A DNA stretch of 54,735 bases from positions 1-54,735 of the forward strand of contig JBATUR010000012.1 of assembly GCA_049671305.1 (NCBI GenBank). The letters are read 5' to 3'. The notes below the pieces were generated by a model, which did no database searches, was not told the DNA's origin, and was given only the letters and a program-made list of their open reading frames with translations. Positions 15,784 through 24,624 of this stretch are shown here, piece by piece (position 1 is the first letter of the stretch; each line of letters starts with the position of its first letter). This DNA is from CADCTM01 sp049671305. Its GTDB lineage: Bacteria; Cyanobacteriota; Cyanobacteriia; Cyanobacteriales; Coleofasciculaceae. The position numbers were made by a program, and so were the translations under genes.

Positions 15784-18576
15784 ATGTTTAAAAAAGTTCT
15801 TGGCGATCCCAATGCCCGCAAAATTAAGCAATATAAGCCTTACGTCGTAGAAACTAACCTACTAGAAGACGAAATCAAGGCACTTTCAGACGAACAGCTT
15901 CAAGCTAAAACTGCAGAATTTAGACAAAAACTAGACAAAGCCAACAGCGATCGCGAACAAAATGAAATCTTAGAGGAAATACTCCCAGAAGCCTTTGCCG
16001 TAGTCCGAGAAGCCGGACTGCGAGTTTTAGGAATGCGTCACTTTGATGTGCAGCTTTTGGGTGGCATTGTCCTGCACAAAGGACAAATTGCTGAGATGAA
16101 AACCGGCGAAGGCAAAACCCTAGTTTCTACCCTGCCCGCATATCTCAACGCCCTCAGCGGCAAAGGCGTCCACGTCGTCACCGTCAACGACTACCTAGCC
16201 CGTCGAGACGCCGAATGGATGGGGCAGGTGCACCGTTATTTAGGCTTGAGTGTGGGGTTAATTCAATCAGGAATGGGACCCCAAGAAAGACAAAAAAACT
16301 ATGCTTGTGATGTCACATACGCCACCAACAGTGAGTTAGGTTTCGACTATCTGCGGGACAACATGGCGACGACAATTGAAGAAGTCGTACAACGCCCTTT
16401 TAATTATTGTGTAATTGACGAAGTAGACTCAGTATTAATTGATGAAGCCCGGACACCACTAATTATTTCCGGACAAGTAGAGCGCCCCACAGAGAAGTAT
16501 TTACAAGCTTCAGAAATTGCCAAAGCACTCCAAAAAGAAGAACATTACGAAGTTGATGAAAAGGCAAGAAACGTCCTAATGACCGACGAGGGATTTGCCG
16601 AAGCTGAAAACCTACTAAAAGTTCAAGATTTGTACGACCCAGAAGATCCTTGGGCGCACTATATTTTTAACGCAATTAAAGCCAAAGAATTATTCCGGAA
16701 CGAAACTAACTATATCGTACGGAATGGCGAAGTAGTAATTGTTGATGAATTCAGCGGACGAGTCTTACAAGGACGCCGTTGGAGTGATGGTTTGCATCAA
16801 GCTATTGAGGCAAAAGAAGGGGTAGATATTCAAAATGAAACCCAAACTTTGGCGACCATTACTTATCAAAACTTCTTTTTGTTGTATCCCAAACTAGCAG
16901 GAATGACAGGAACTGCTAAAACAGAAGAAGCCGAATTTGAGAAAATCTACAACCTACAAGTTACCATTATTCCCACCAACCGCCCTTCTGGACGCCGGGA
17001 CTTGGCAGATGTAGTCTACAAAACTGAACAGGCAAAATGGTTAGCGGTTGCCGGTGAGTGTAAAGAAATGTACGATGCCGGACGCGCTGTGCTGGTAGGT
17101 ACAACAAGTATTGAAAAATCAGAAGTACTTGCTACGTTACTTTCAGAGCAAAAAATTCCTTTTAGCTTGCTGAATGCGCGACCAGAAAATGTCGAAAAAG
17201 AGTCGGAAATTATTGCTCAAGCAGGTCGTAAAAGTGCTATCACTATTGCAACAAACATGGCAGGACGTGGTACAGATATCATTTTAGGCGGTAACTCTGA
17301 CTACATGGCACGGCTGAAGTTGCGCGAATATTTGATGCCGAAAATTGTCATGCCAGAAGGTGAGGAATCTTTTGCCATGCAATCGGTACCAGGTGTAGGA
17401 GGACGTGCAACTCCTCAAGGTTTTGCTCCTGGTAAAAAGGTGAAAACTTGGAAAGCTAGTCCGCAACTTTTTCCAACTCAATTATCAAAAGAAACAGAAC
17501 AACTGCTGAAAGATACTGTCAGTTTGGCAGTGAAAAATTACGGTCAACAAAGCTTACCTGAGTTGGAAGCAGAAGATAAAATTGCCGTGGCAACAGAAAA
17601 TGCCCCGACTGATGACCCGGTAATTCAAAAGTTGCGGGAAACTTATAAGGCAATTCGTCAAGAATATGACGCCTTTACTTCCACTGAACATAATGAGGTG
17701 GTACAACTAGGAGGACTGCACGTTATTGGTACAGAACGTCACGAATCACGGCGTATTGATAACCAGTTACGGGGACGAGCAGGGCGACAAGGTGACCCTG
17801 GTTCGACGAAGTTTTTCTTAAGTTTAGAAGATAACTTGTTGCGGATTTTTGGAGGCGATCGCGTTGCCGGTTTAATGCAGGCTTTCCGAGTTGAGGAAGA
17901 TATGCCTATCGAGTCAAAAATGCTGACTCGTTCCCTAGAAGGCGCCCAGAAAAAGGTGGAAACTTTCTACTACGACACCCGTAAACAGGTGTTTGAGTAT
18001 GACGAGGTGATGAACAACCAACGACGTGCCATTTATGCTGAACGTAGTCGGGTACTTAAAGGCGAAGACTTAAAAGAACAAGTCATTCAATATGCCGAGA
18101 AGACGATGGATGATATTGTTGAAGCCTACGTTAACCCAGACTTACCTCAAGAAGAATGGCAGCTTGATCAATTAGTTGCCAAGGTGAAGGAATTTGTCTA
18201 TTTGTTGCAAGACTTAGAGCCGCAACATCTAGATGATATGCTGATTGGCGATATCAAAACCTTCATGCAAGAAGAAGTCCGCAAAGCTTACGACCTTAAA
18301 GAATCTCAAGTTGATCAAATTAGTCCAGGATTAATGCGACAAGCCGAACGCTTCTTTATTTTGCAGCAAATTGATACCCTGTGGCGAGAGCATTTGCAGG
18401 CAATGGATGCCCTGCGCGAGTCGGTGGGACTGCGTGGTTATGGTCAAAAAGACCCGCTAATTGAGTACAAACAAGAAGGTTATGAAACTTTCTTGGAGAT
18501 GATGATTGACATTCGGCGCAATGTCGTGTACTCGCTGTTCCAGTTCCAGCCACAAGCTCAACCCCAAGCGGCATAA
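15784..18576 (+). CDS. secA: Preprotein translocase ATPase SecA
   Basis: 930 residues, standard for cyanobacteria. SecA drives unfolded preproteins through SecYEG into the thylakoid lumen and periplasm. Walker A is MKTGEGKTL (about 106-113). The DEAD-like motif is VIDEVDSVLIDEARTPLIIS. The preprotein-crosslinking region lies between. The second RecA fold carries TNMAGRGTDIILGGN and the LRGRAGRQGDPG arginine-finger loop. A cyanobacterial insertion (about residues 505-600) separates these two. The C-terminus ends FQFQPQAQPQAA and lacks the zinc-binding CxCxSGx8C tail of enterobacterial SecA, as usual in this phylum. It is monocistronic, followed by an inverted repeat that may end transcription. 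Confidence 0.97.
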   Translation: MFKKVLGDPNARKIKQYKPYVVETNLLEDEIKALSDEQLQAKTAEFRQKLDKANSDREQNEILEEILPEAFAVVREAGLRVLGMRHFDVQLLGGIVLHKGQIAEMKTGEGKTLVSTLPAYLNALSGKGVHVVTVNDYLARRDAEWMGQVHRYLGLSVGLIQSGMGPQERQKNYACDVTYATNSELGFDYLRDNMATTIEEVVQRPFNYCVIDEVDSVLIDEARTPLIISGQVERPTEKYLQASEIAKALQKEEHYEVDEKARNVLMTDEGFAEAENLLKVQDLYDPEDPWAHYIFNAIKAKELFRNETNYIVRNGEVVIVDEFSGRVLQGRRWSDGLHQAIEAKEGVDIQNETQTLATITYQNFFLLYPKLAGMTGTAKTEEAEFEKIYNLQVTIIPTNRPSGRRDLADVVYKTEQAKWLAVAGECKEMYDAGRAVLVGTTSIEKSEVLATLLSEQKIPFSLLNARPENVEKESEIIAQAGRKSAITIATNMAGRGTDIILGGNSDYMARLKLREYLMPKIVMPEGEESFAMQSVPGVGGRATPQGFAPGKKVKTWKASPQLFPTQLSKETEQLLKDTVSLAVKNYGQQSLPELEAEDKIAVATENAPTDDPVIQKLRETYKAIRQEYDAFTSTEHNEVVQLGGLHVIGTERHESRRIDNQLRGRAGRQGDPGSTKFFLSLEDNLLRIFGGDRVAGLMQAFRVEEDMPIESKMLTRSLEGAQKKVETFYYDTRKQVFEYDEVMNNQRRAIYAERSRVLKGEDLKEQVIQYAEKTMDDIVEAYVNPDLPQEEWQLDQLVAKVKEFVYLLQDLEPQHLDDMLIGDIKTFMQEEVRKAYDLKESQVDQISPGLMRQAERFFILQQIDTLWREHLQAMDALRESVGLRGYGQKDPLIEYKQEGYETFLEMMIDIRRNVVYSLFQFQPQAQPQAA

Positions 18577-18584
18577 GCATAATT

Positions 18585-18656
18585 GTAGAGACGTTCCCCT
18601 GGGATTGTAGAGACGTTCCGGCGGAACGTCTCTACTGTGGTGCGGAACGTCTCTAC
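18585..18656. repeat. Dispersed-type inverted repeat with four GTAGAGACGTTCC arms
   Basis: The 13-mer GTAGAGACGTTCC occurs at 18585-18597 and 18607-18619, and its exact complement at 18623-18635 and 18644-18656. The inner pair makes a perfect 13-bp hairpin with a GGC loop. The outer pair can form a second hairpin around it. The stretch fills the gap between the convergent secA and GAF genes and even supplies the GAF gene's stop codon (18653-18655). This 13-mer is a motif I associate with interspersed repeats in many cyanobacterial genomes. A bidirectional terminator role is plausible. Confidence 0.75.
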
Positions 18657-21448
18657 TGTGGCAACGTTAAGCGGATTAAACTATACTGATCAGCTAACTG
18701 GCAAAACTGCAAATCACCGCCCCAACTTTGCAATAAATATTGACAAGCTTCTAAATTTGTGCATAGAGGCAATTGCTGAAAATAGTTAACTTGTAGGCAT
18801 TCCTCAAGACTCGCATTTTCAACAATTAATAACTCCAACTGAGAACTGACATCTACACTAGAGGCAGGACAACACCACAAATTAATTCTGCTTCCTGGTT
18901 GGGCACCCAGACAAATCGTGACCAAAAGCTCATAGAGTATGCATTCGAGCTTGAGCAAATCACCATAAACATTTTTATCATGAGAATTGTGAACTTGTAG
19001 GCGGATTTTGTGATGATCAAACAAAGGTTCAACATGACCAAGCGATCGCTTTAACAAACCAGCTAAGGAAGTTGAATCATGATGATTATGGAGTTGCCAC
19101 AACTCATCCTTAAGCACAGGTGTCAAAATTGCCAAAGTTTCTTGCAACTGCTGCAATAACTGCTTGCGACGCATTGCTGCCAAGCGTTGCTGATTAGACT
19201 GAGGCATTGGCATAGTTGCCTGATCCAACAAAGCACACAAACTTTGAGTCACCGACTGATGCAACGTCCCCAAACAGCGCTGCTTGTACCAATTGAGCGT
19301 TTGCAACATTTGCTGATCTTGGGCGTGTTGGTACAAACTGTAGCGATACTGACGAAACCAAGCAAACTGCTGATTTAAAGTAGCGATCGCCATCAACAAA
19401 TGCTGAGGTAAATCAGACTCATCTAGTGCCAGCAGAATAAAACTCGTAGTTGGTGCATCAGTATGCAACGCCATCAGCAAAACCTGACTTAAACCCAAAT
19501 TGATCAACCATTGAGCGATCGCTTCTGGCAGATCCGTCACCGAGCGAAATAGCCAGCCCTCGTTAGCCAAAACCTCTTGAATCAAAGGATTATTATCAAT
19601 CTGAATCGCCAAAGAAGGAGCAAACGCGAAGCGCGGATCACTAACAACCGCAGCCGCAACAGTCGCATATTCACTTTCAGCAGTCCAACTAAACAGCGCT
19701 GTCAGAGGGCATTCCAGCTTACTTGCCAAATAATCGATCCAACTACGTTCTAACAAAACAGGGTCGAGTTCCGCACTTTGTAGCATCGCTAATCCATCCT
19801 GCAGCACCTGGTAAAGTTGAAACGACTGTTGGGCATAATCTCCATAACGTTGCACCAACAACAGCAAATGTATTTGATGCGCCACCACACTAGCTAACTC
19901 GCGAGCTCGATAACTCCAGGTGCGGGGAGTATCATAACCAACAATTAATAGCGACAACTTGCTATCATCACTTCGACCTTGCTCAGTGACCACCGCTAGT
20001 TGAGTTTTACTGATTAAAAGCGATCGCCCTCCCAATTGTCCCAAAACGCGGCGCCATTCCATCAACCGCAAATCTTGCTGCAAATCTTCAATCATCACCG
20101 CTTCACTGCTGGCAATAATCAACTTGCGATCATTAGGGTTGAGAGGAGCAAAAACCGTCACAGGCAAACGCTTGAGAGACGGCGGCTGAAAAACTAAATT
20201 AAACTGTCCATTTTCTGCTTCTTGTAACACCAAAAACAAAGTCGCCTCCAAACGCCCACAAAGCAGCGTCGCGCATTCCTGTAATGCCGCAGACATCCCC
20301 GTACCAGGCATTGGCAACAACGGGCAATGTTTAGCAATTATTTGGGCAATTTCGGCAGCAAAATGAGCATCCTTGGCAGTTTCTTGCAGTTTTACATCCT
20401 TATCCTCCTGACTTGCCAACAAACCCACTAACTGCGCCGTAGCAGAGATATAATTGCGTTCCGACTCTTCCCAAATGCGAGCTTGATTGTCTTCTACTGC
20501 CAAAAAGCCCAGAAGTTCGCCGTCTGCCTGAATTGGTGCTGCTAAAAGAGAACGAATTTGCAACCGTGCCAAAAGACGCTGGGTGCTTTGTGATGAAAGC
20601 AGACTTCTTGCCGTGCCAATAGCAACCAACTGCCCTGCAGCTAGCGCTTGATAAAAATCGTTAACTTCCGAAACTCTCAAACCAGGAATCTGACTTTTTG
20701 CTTGTCCATAGCGGCGCAATGATTGCCTGCTGCCGAGTCGATGCCAAAAGTAGCGCTGTTCTGCACAATACCAATAAATATTAGTACGGCTGGAGGCGAT
20801 AAACTCCTGGGTCATGGTGACTACGGTTTCTAGGCGTAATGCCAGGGTGGGAAACTGCCTCAATCGATCAATCATGCCAAACAACGCCTGGTCTGGACGT
20901 TTGACGCTTCGGCGCTGCCATTCCAGCTCCAGTTTATGGAGGGCGGCGGCAAGTCCTCCTAAAACTAAGGATAAGTGGGCTTTTTCGGCAGGACGGGGCG
21001 AAACTCCCCATAAAGGTGAACCGAGTAGTACCAAGCCAAAACAACGATCTTTGCAACGTAAGGGGAAAAGTAGGGTGCCTTGAATGCCATATTCTTGAGC
21101 CGCCCGACGCCATGCACCGGCACGAATTTCTTGACGCAAGTCTGGGATGCCGACGGGTCGCTGTTGGATGACGACTTGCTCTAATAAGTCGCCTGGATAA
21201 AGGTTATATCGTTGTTTGAGTAGTGTTGTGTCAGCGTTTGGGGTGATTCCGCCTTTGCCGACCAAGAGATGTTCTAGGCGATCATAAAGACCAATCCAGA
21301 TTAAGCGATATTTAAATTCTTCTTTGAGGTAGTCGAGGGTAGTTTGGATCAGGACATCAGCGTTTTCTTCTTCTCGTAAAGCTTGAAGGGCGCGTCCGAG
21401 GTTAACGAGTTGGTCTTCGTGGTCGGGCTGTAGGTTTTGCTGACCCAT
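18653..21448 (-). CDS. Multi-GAF protein with degenerate histidine-kinase C-terminus
   Basis: 931 residues, soluble. At least three GAF-like domains can be made out (about residues 20-175, 205-350, and one or two more in 370-690). The first is clearest, with TTLDYLKEEFKYRLIWIGLY and LLFPLRCKDRCFGLVLLG. No Cys matching a bilin-binding site stands out. Residues about 720-931 have the layout of a kinase dimerisation and ATPase region but lack its signatures: there is no H-box and no clear N, G1 or G2 box. The end, LLQSWGGDLQFCQLADQYSLIRLTLP, resembles the last strands of an HATPase. It is probably a pseudokinase or ligand-sensing scaffold. It ends inside the inverted repeat. Confidence 0.75.
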   Translation of the reverse strand: MGQQNLQPDHEDQLVNLGRALQALREEENADVLIQTTLDYLKEEFKYRLIWIGLYDRLEHLLVGKGGITPNADTTLLKQRYNLYPGDLLEQVVIQQRPVGIPDLRQEIRAGAWRRAAQEYGIQGTLLFPLRCKDRCFGLVLLGSPLWGVSPRPAEKAHLSLVLGGLAAALHKLELEWQRRSVKRPDQALFGMIDRLRQFPTLALRLETVVTMTQEFIASSRTNIYWYCAEQRYFWHRLGSRQSLRRYGQAKSQIPGLRVSEVNDFYQALAAGQLVAIGTARSLLSSQSTQRLLARLQIRSLLAAPIQADGELLGFLAVEDNQARIWEESERNYISATAQLVGLLASQEDKDVKLQETAKDAHFAAEIAQIIAKHCPLLPMPGTGMSAALQECATLLCGRLEATLFLVLQEAENGQFNLVFQPPSLKRLPVTVFAPLNPNDRKLIIASSEAVMIEDLQQDLRLMEWRRVLGQLGGRSLLISKTQLAVVTEQGRSDDSKLSLLIVGYDTPRTWSYRARELASVVAHQIHLLLLVQRYGDYAQQSFQLYQVLQDGLAMLQSAELDPVLLERSWIDYLASKLECPLTALFSWTAESEYATVAAAVVSDPRFAFAPSLAIQIDNNPLIQEVLANEGWLFRSVTDLPEAIAQWLINLGLSQVLLMALHTDAPTTSFILLALDESDLPQHLLMAIATLNQQFAWFRQYRYSLYQHAQDQQMLQTLNWYKQRCLGTLHQSVTQSLCALLDQATMPMPQSNQQRLAAMRRKQLLQQLQETLAILTPVLKDELWQLHNHHDSTSLAGLLKRSLGHVEPLFDHHKIRLQVHNSHDKNVYGDLLKLECILYELLVTICLGAQPGSRINLWCCPASSVDVSSQLELLIVENASLEECLQVNYFQQLPLCTNLEACQYLLQSWGGDLQFCQLADQYSLIRLTLPQ

Positions 21449-21580
21449 AATCTATTTACACCCTGCAAGCGCACGACTTTTGTTTGTGGTAATTCTTGTA
21501 TGATGCGATCAGAATCGGTTATTAGTCATTAAAAGCTGGATTTTTGATTAATGATTTATTTTTGTATTAATACTAAATAG

Positions 21581-22753
21581 ATGGATATTTATCAATTGGG
21601 GCTTCGTCCGCTTTTGTTTTCGGTTTTGAAGGCTGATCCAGAGTGGTTGCACCAAAGGACGTTAGGGTTTTTGGGCTGGTTGGATGCTAATCGGGATAGT
21701 TCATCGATGCTAAGGCTGCGATCTGCTTGCAGCAGCGCTTTGCTATCGCAACTCCGGCATTCTTATTGTCTACATGATCCGGCATTCGAGCAAACTCTCT
21801 GGGGTTTAAAGTTTCCTAATTTTTTGGGTTTGGCTGCGGGTTTTGATAAGGATGGTGTGGCGGCTAATTTGTGGAGTGATTTCGGTTTTGGCTTTGCGGA
21901 GCTCGGTACGGTGACTTTGCTTTCCCAAGCTGGAAACCCCTGTCCACGCTTGTTTCGTTTGCCTGAAGACCGTGCAGCCTTGAATCGCATGGGGTTTAAT
22001 AATCAGGGGGCAGAGGCTTTGGCGAGGAGGTTGTCGCAAGCTGAATATCCTCATCGAGTGCCGTTGGGTGTGAATTTGGGTAAGTCTAAGGTGACGCCTT
22101 TGGAGGATGCCGCGAGTGATTATTTGGGTAGTTTTCGCTTGTTGAAGGATTGGGGCGATTATTTTGTGGTTAATGTGAGCTCACCAAATACGCCTGGATT
22201 GCGATCGCTTCAAGATGCTGCTCAGTTAAGTCAGATTTTGGAGGCACTGCAGCAGGAAAATCAAGCTGCCAAGCCAATTTTAGTCAAGATTGCGCCGGAT
22301 TTGGAGTGGGATGCGATCGCTGATGTGGTTAGTCTGGCTCAAACTTATCAATTAGCCGGAATTATTGCCACCAATACGACAATTCGTCGTGATATTCTCA
22401 AAACTCAAGTGATTGCGGCAACGGGGAAATTAGTAAGCGAAGAAGCTGGCGGTATTAGTGGTGCTCCGGTGCGTCAACGCTCTACAGAAGTAATTCGTTT
22501 TATCTACCAACAAACCCAAGGAAAATTACCAATTATTGGTGTTGGCGGCATTTTTACGGCTGAAGATGCTTGGGAAAAAATTACAGCAGGCGCTAGTTTA
22601 ATTCAAGTTTACACAGGTTGGGTTTATGAAGGACCGTGGATGGTGCGGCGGATTTTGTCAGGGTTGCGGCAAAGGCTCCAAGAAAAGCAATTGACTTCTA
22701 TTTCTGAAGCAGTAGGCAGCTCGGAGCAAGTAATGTCAATTAAGAGCATTTAG
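21581..22753 (+). CDS. pyrD: Dihydroorotate dehydrogenase (quinone), class 2
   Basis: 390 residues. It oxidises dihydroorotate to orotate in pyrimidine synthesis and passes electrons via FMN to membrane quinone. Class 2 features: an N-terminal amphipathic helix for membrane contact (YQLGLRPLLFSVLKADPEWLHQ), AAGFDKDGVA, FGFAELGTVTL, LNRMGFNNQGA, and the VNVSSPNTPGLRSLQ loop with the catalytic Ser typical of class 2. FMN-binding strands include IIATNTT and IIGVGGIFTAEDAWEKI. It diverges from the GAF gene at 21448 across 132 bp. Confidence 0.95.
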   Translation: MDIYQLGLRPLLFSVLKADPEWLHQRTLGFLGWLDANRDSSSMLRLRSACSSALLSQLRHSYCLHDPAFEQTLWGLKFPNFLGLAAGFDKDGVAANLWSDFGFGFAELGTVTLLSQAGNPCPRLFRLPEDRAALNRMGFNNQGAEALARRLSQAEYPHRVPLGVNLGKSKVTPLEDAASDYLGSFRLLKDWGDYFVVNVSSPNTPGLRSLQDAAQLSQILEALQQENQAAKPILVKIAPDLEWDAIADVVSLAQTYQLAGIIATNTTIRRDILKTQVIAATGKLVSEEAGGISGAPVRQRSTEVIRFIYQQTQGKLPIIGVGGIFTAEDAWEKITAGASLIQVYTGWVYEGPWMVRRILSGLRQRLQEKQLTSISEAVGSSEQVMSIKSI

Positions 22754-22783
22754 CCAAGTTTTATTTTGGTATATTAGGTTTTT

Positions 22784-24520
22784 TTAGACTTGCCTAGATA
22801 GCTTTTGTTGAGTTATCCATAATTTTAGCTGCTTACGACTTTTGATAAAACCTGGAAATGGCAAAAACAACAGTAACAAAATCAAAACTGAAGCCGTGCT
22901 TATAGCTTGTCCAAGACGTTCTTTTAATCCCGCTTCTAGTGTGATTTTTACTTGATGTTTGCCACTTGGTATTTCCAGCTTTACTAAGCCTTCAGGTTGA
23001 GATGGTTGCACTGAGATCTTTCTGTAATCAACTCTTGCACTCCAGCCTGGGTAATAAAATTGCTTAAGTGTTATCTCAATATTTGTGGGAGCATTAGTTT
23101 GTAAAATAATCTTTCTAGGCTGCCATTTCTTAATAGCTAAACTACCCTGCCCTTTAGTTATTTGAGCCTTGGCAGTATTCTGAGCTAATTGATGAACTAA
23201 ATCTTGATCAAATATCTTTTTAGCAACCCATTTTGGTCTATATTCTGGGGCATCTTGGCTCATTCTTATAAGTGTTTGCTGGTTAAATTTTAAGCGTTCA
23301 ATGTTATGGGAAGCCATCGCGAAGCCACTAATAATCAAAAGAAATAGCAGTCCTGTAGCAATTAAGATTTTTTTTTGCTGCCAAATATATTTTGGCTTAA
23401 GTGAATAGCAACCTAATGTAATCAGAGCCGTTGTTGCCACTGTTAAAACAACATTAAACCGCCAAGGAAATTGAATAACTTGTAAGACATTAAAGAGCTT
23501 CCACAATGGCTTGCTCAAAGGTAAAGTCATTAAGGAAGAAGCCAAGGCAATAGTTAGCCAATAAAAGTTTTCTAGCCTAATATTTTTATGGAAATTTTTA
23601 CGAGCTACTGTGAAGGCTAAATAAGAGATAATTGCCATCAGTATAACTAGGATACCTAAATAGCCCATAAAAATTTCAAAATTTGGATAGATAAATTGCT
23701 TTCTCCAAGTAAAATTATTAGCAAAGTAAAAATGTGGTTCAGTTGCAATTTCCTTAAGTAAGACATTTTCTTGCATACTTAGGGCTGGAATTAAATAAAT
23801 TGCAGCTAATCCAATTCCTAAAACCAGCGCCAAAATCAGGTAAACAAAAGATCTCAATTTTTGTTTACCTTGAGCAATAAAAAGAATATAAGTAAAAGGA
23901 ATAACTGAAAATATTAAGGTAGTAGGTAGATGAGTCATGCTTAATAAGGCATAACTAATTGCCAATCCTAAAACCGCAAATTTATGACGACAAACTATCT
24001 TTTTAGTATAGTAAAGAACTAAGGGAATCCAAACAAATGCCCAATATTCAGAGAAAGCAAAGCGCCAATAAAAATCGATTGTCCAATGGTAGGGCAAAAT
24101 CATATAAACAATTGAGCCAATTAGAGCGGATTTTTGATTAGTAATATTTTTCAACCAAAGATATGCCGTGAAACCCGAAAGAATCAGGGCAAGGGTACTT
24201 GACAAAACTAAGGGCGTCCAAATTGATGGGTTACCAAACCTAAATGGGTAAAATAAGCTTGTAAAGTAGTAGGGTATTGGTGGATAAAAGAAAAACGTCG
24301 GACTGCCTAAGCCAGAATTCATGTTTAGCAACCAGCGGGGATACAGCTCACCTGCCCATAGTTGTTGTGAGAAATAATTAGCCCAATTTAAATGTACTAA
24401 AATATCGTGGGCATCAAAAACACCATAAGCAATTGTTGGTAAGATCAGGATAATTCCAGCCATAAAAATTACTAGAATTGCCAGGATGTTGATTCGTTGT
24501 GTTTTATTTACTAACAGCAT
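22784..24520 (-). CDS. Polytopic membrane protein, GT-C / 6-PTPS-related family
   Basis: 578 residues with about 11-12 membrane segments and a C-terminal soluble part. The N-terminus (FDAHDILVHLNWANYFSQQL, then LYPRWLLNMNSGLGSPTFFFYPP) matches membrane proteins annotated as 6-pyruvoyl-tetrahydropterin-synthase-related, which resemble GT-C glycosyltransferases with a catalytic Asp in the first outer loop (DAHD). The C-terminal part (about 455-545) is a beta domain (NIEITLKQFYYPGWSARVDY, then GLVKLEIPSGKHQVKITLE) like the YfhO end domain, and one last helix follows. It may transfer sugars from a lipid carrier on the periplasmic side. Acceptor unknown. It diverges from a GT39 gene 104 bp away. 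Confidence 0.75.
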   Translation of the reverse strand: MLLVNKTQRINILAILVIFMAGIILILPTIAYGVFDAHDILVHLNWANYFSQQLWAGELYPRWLLNMNSGLGSPTFFFYPPIPYYFTSLFYPFRFGNPSIWTPLVLSSTLALILSGFTAYLWLKNITNQKSALIGSIVYMILPYHWTIDFYWRFAFSEYWAFVWIPLVLYYTKKIVCRHKFAVLGLAISYALLSMTHLPTTLIFSVIPFTYILFIAQGKQKLRSFVYLILALVLGIGLAAIYLIPALSMQENVLLKEIATEPHFYFANNFTWRKQFIYPNFEIFMGYLGILVILMAIISYLAFTVARKNFHKNIRLENFYWLTIALASSLMTLPLSKPLWKLFNVLQVIQFPWRFNVVLTVATTALITLGCYSLKPKYIWQQKKILIATGLLFLLIISGFAMASHNIERLKFNQQTLIRMSQDAPEYRPKWVAKKIFDQDLVHQLAQNTAKAQITKGQGSLAIKKWQPRKIILQTNAPTNIEITLKQFYYPGWSARVDYRKISVQPSQPEGLVKLEIPSGKHQVKITLEAGLKERLGQAISTASVLILLLLFLPFPGFIKSRKQLKLWITQQKLSRQV

Positions 24521-24624
24521 AGATAACTCTCATGAGCATACTAAACCATAAAGGCTAACACATGAATACGGGAGTTGCCTTATTTTTGTAAAATAGCTAA
24601 ACTGTAAATGTAAACCTTATTTTG

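Noticed and set aside
18585..18656. CRISPR-like array
   Set aside because: The repeats are inverted, only 13 bp, with almost no spacers and no cas genes.
15784..22320. HIP1 octamers (GCGATCGC) as protein-binding sites
   Set aside because: They are spread through coding DNA across cyanobacterial genomes, so individual copies were not listed as features.
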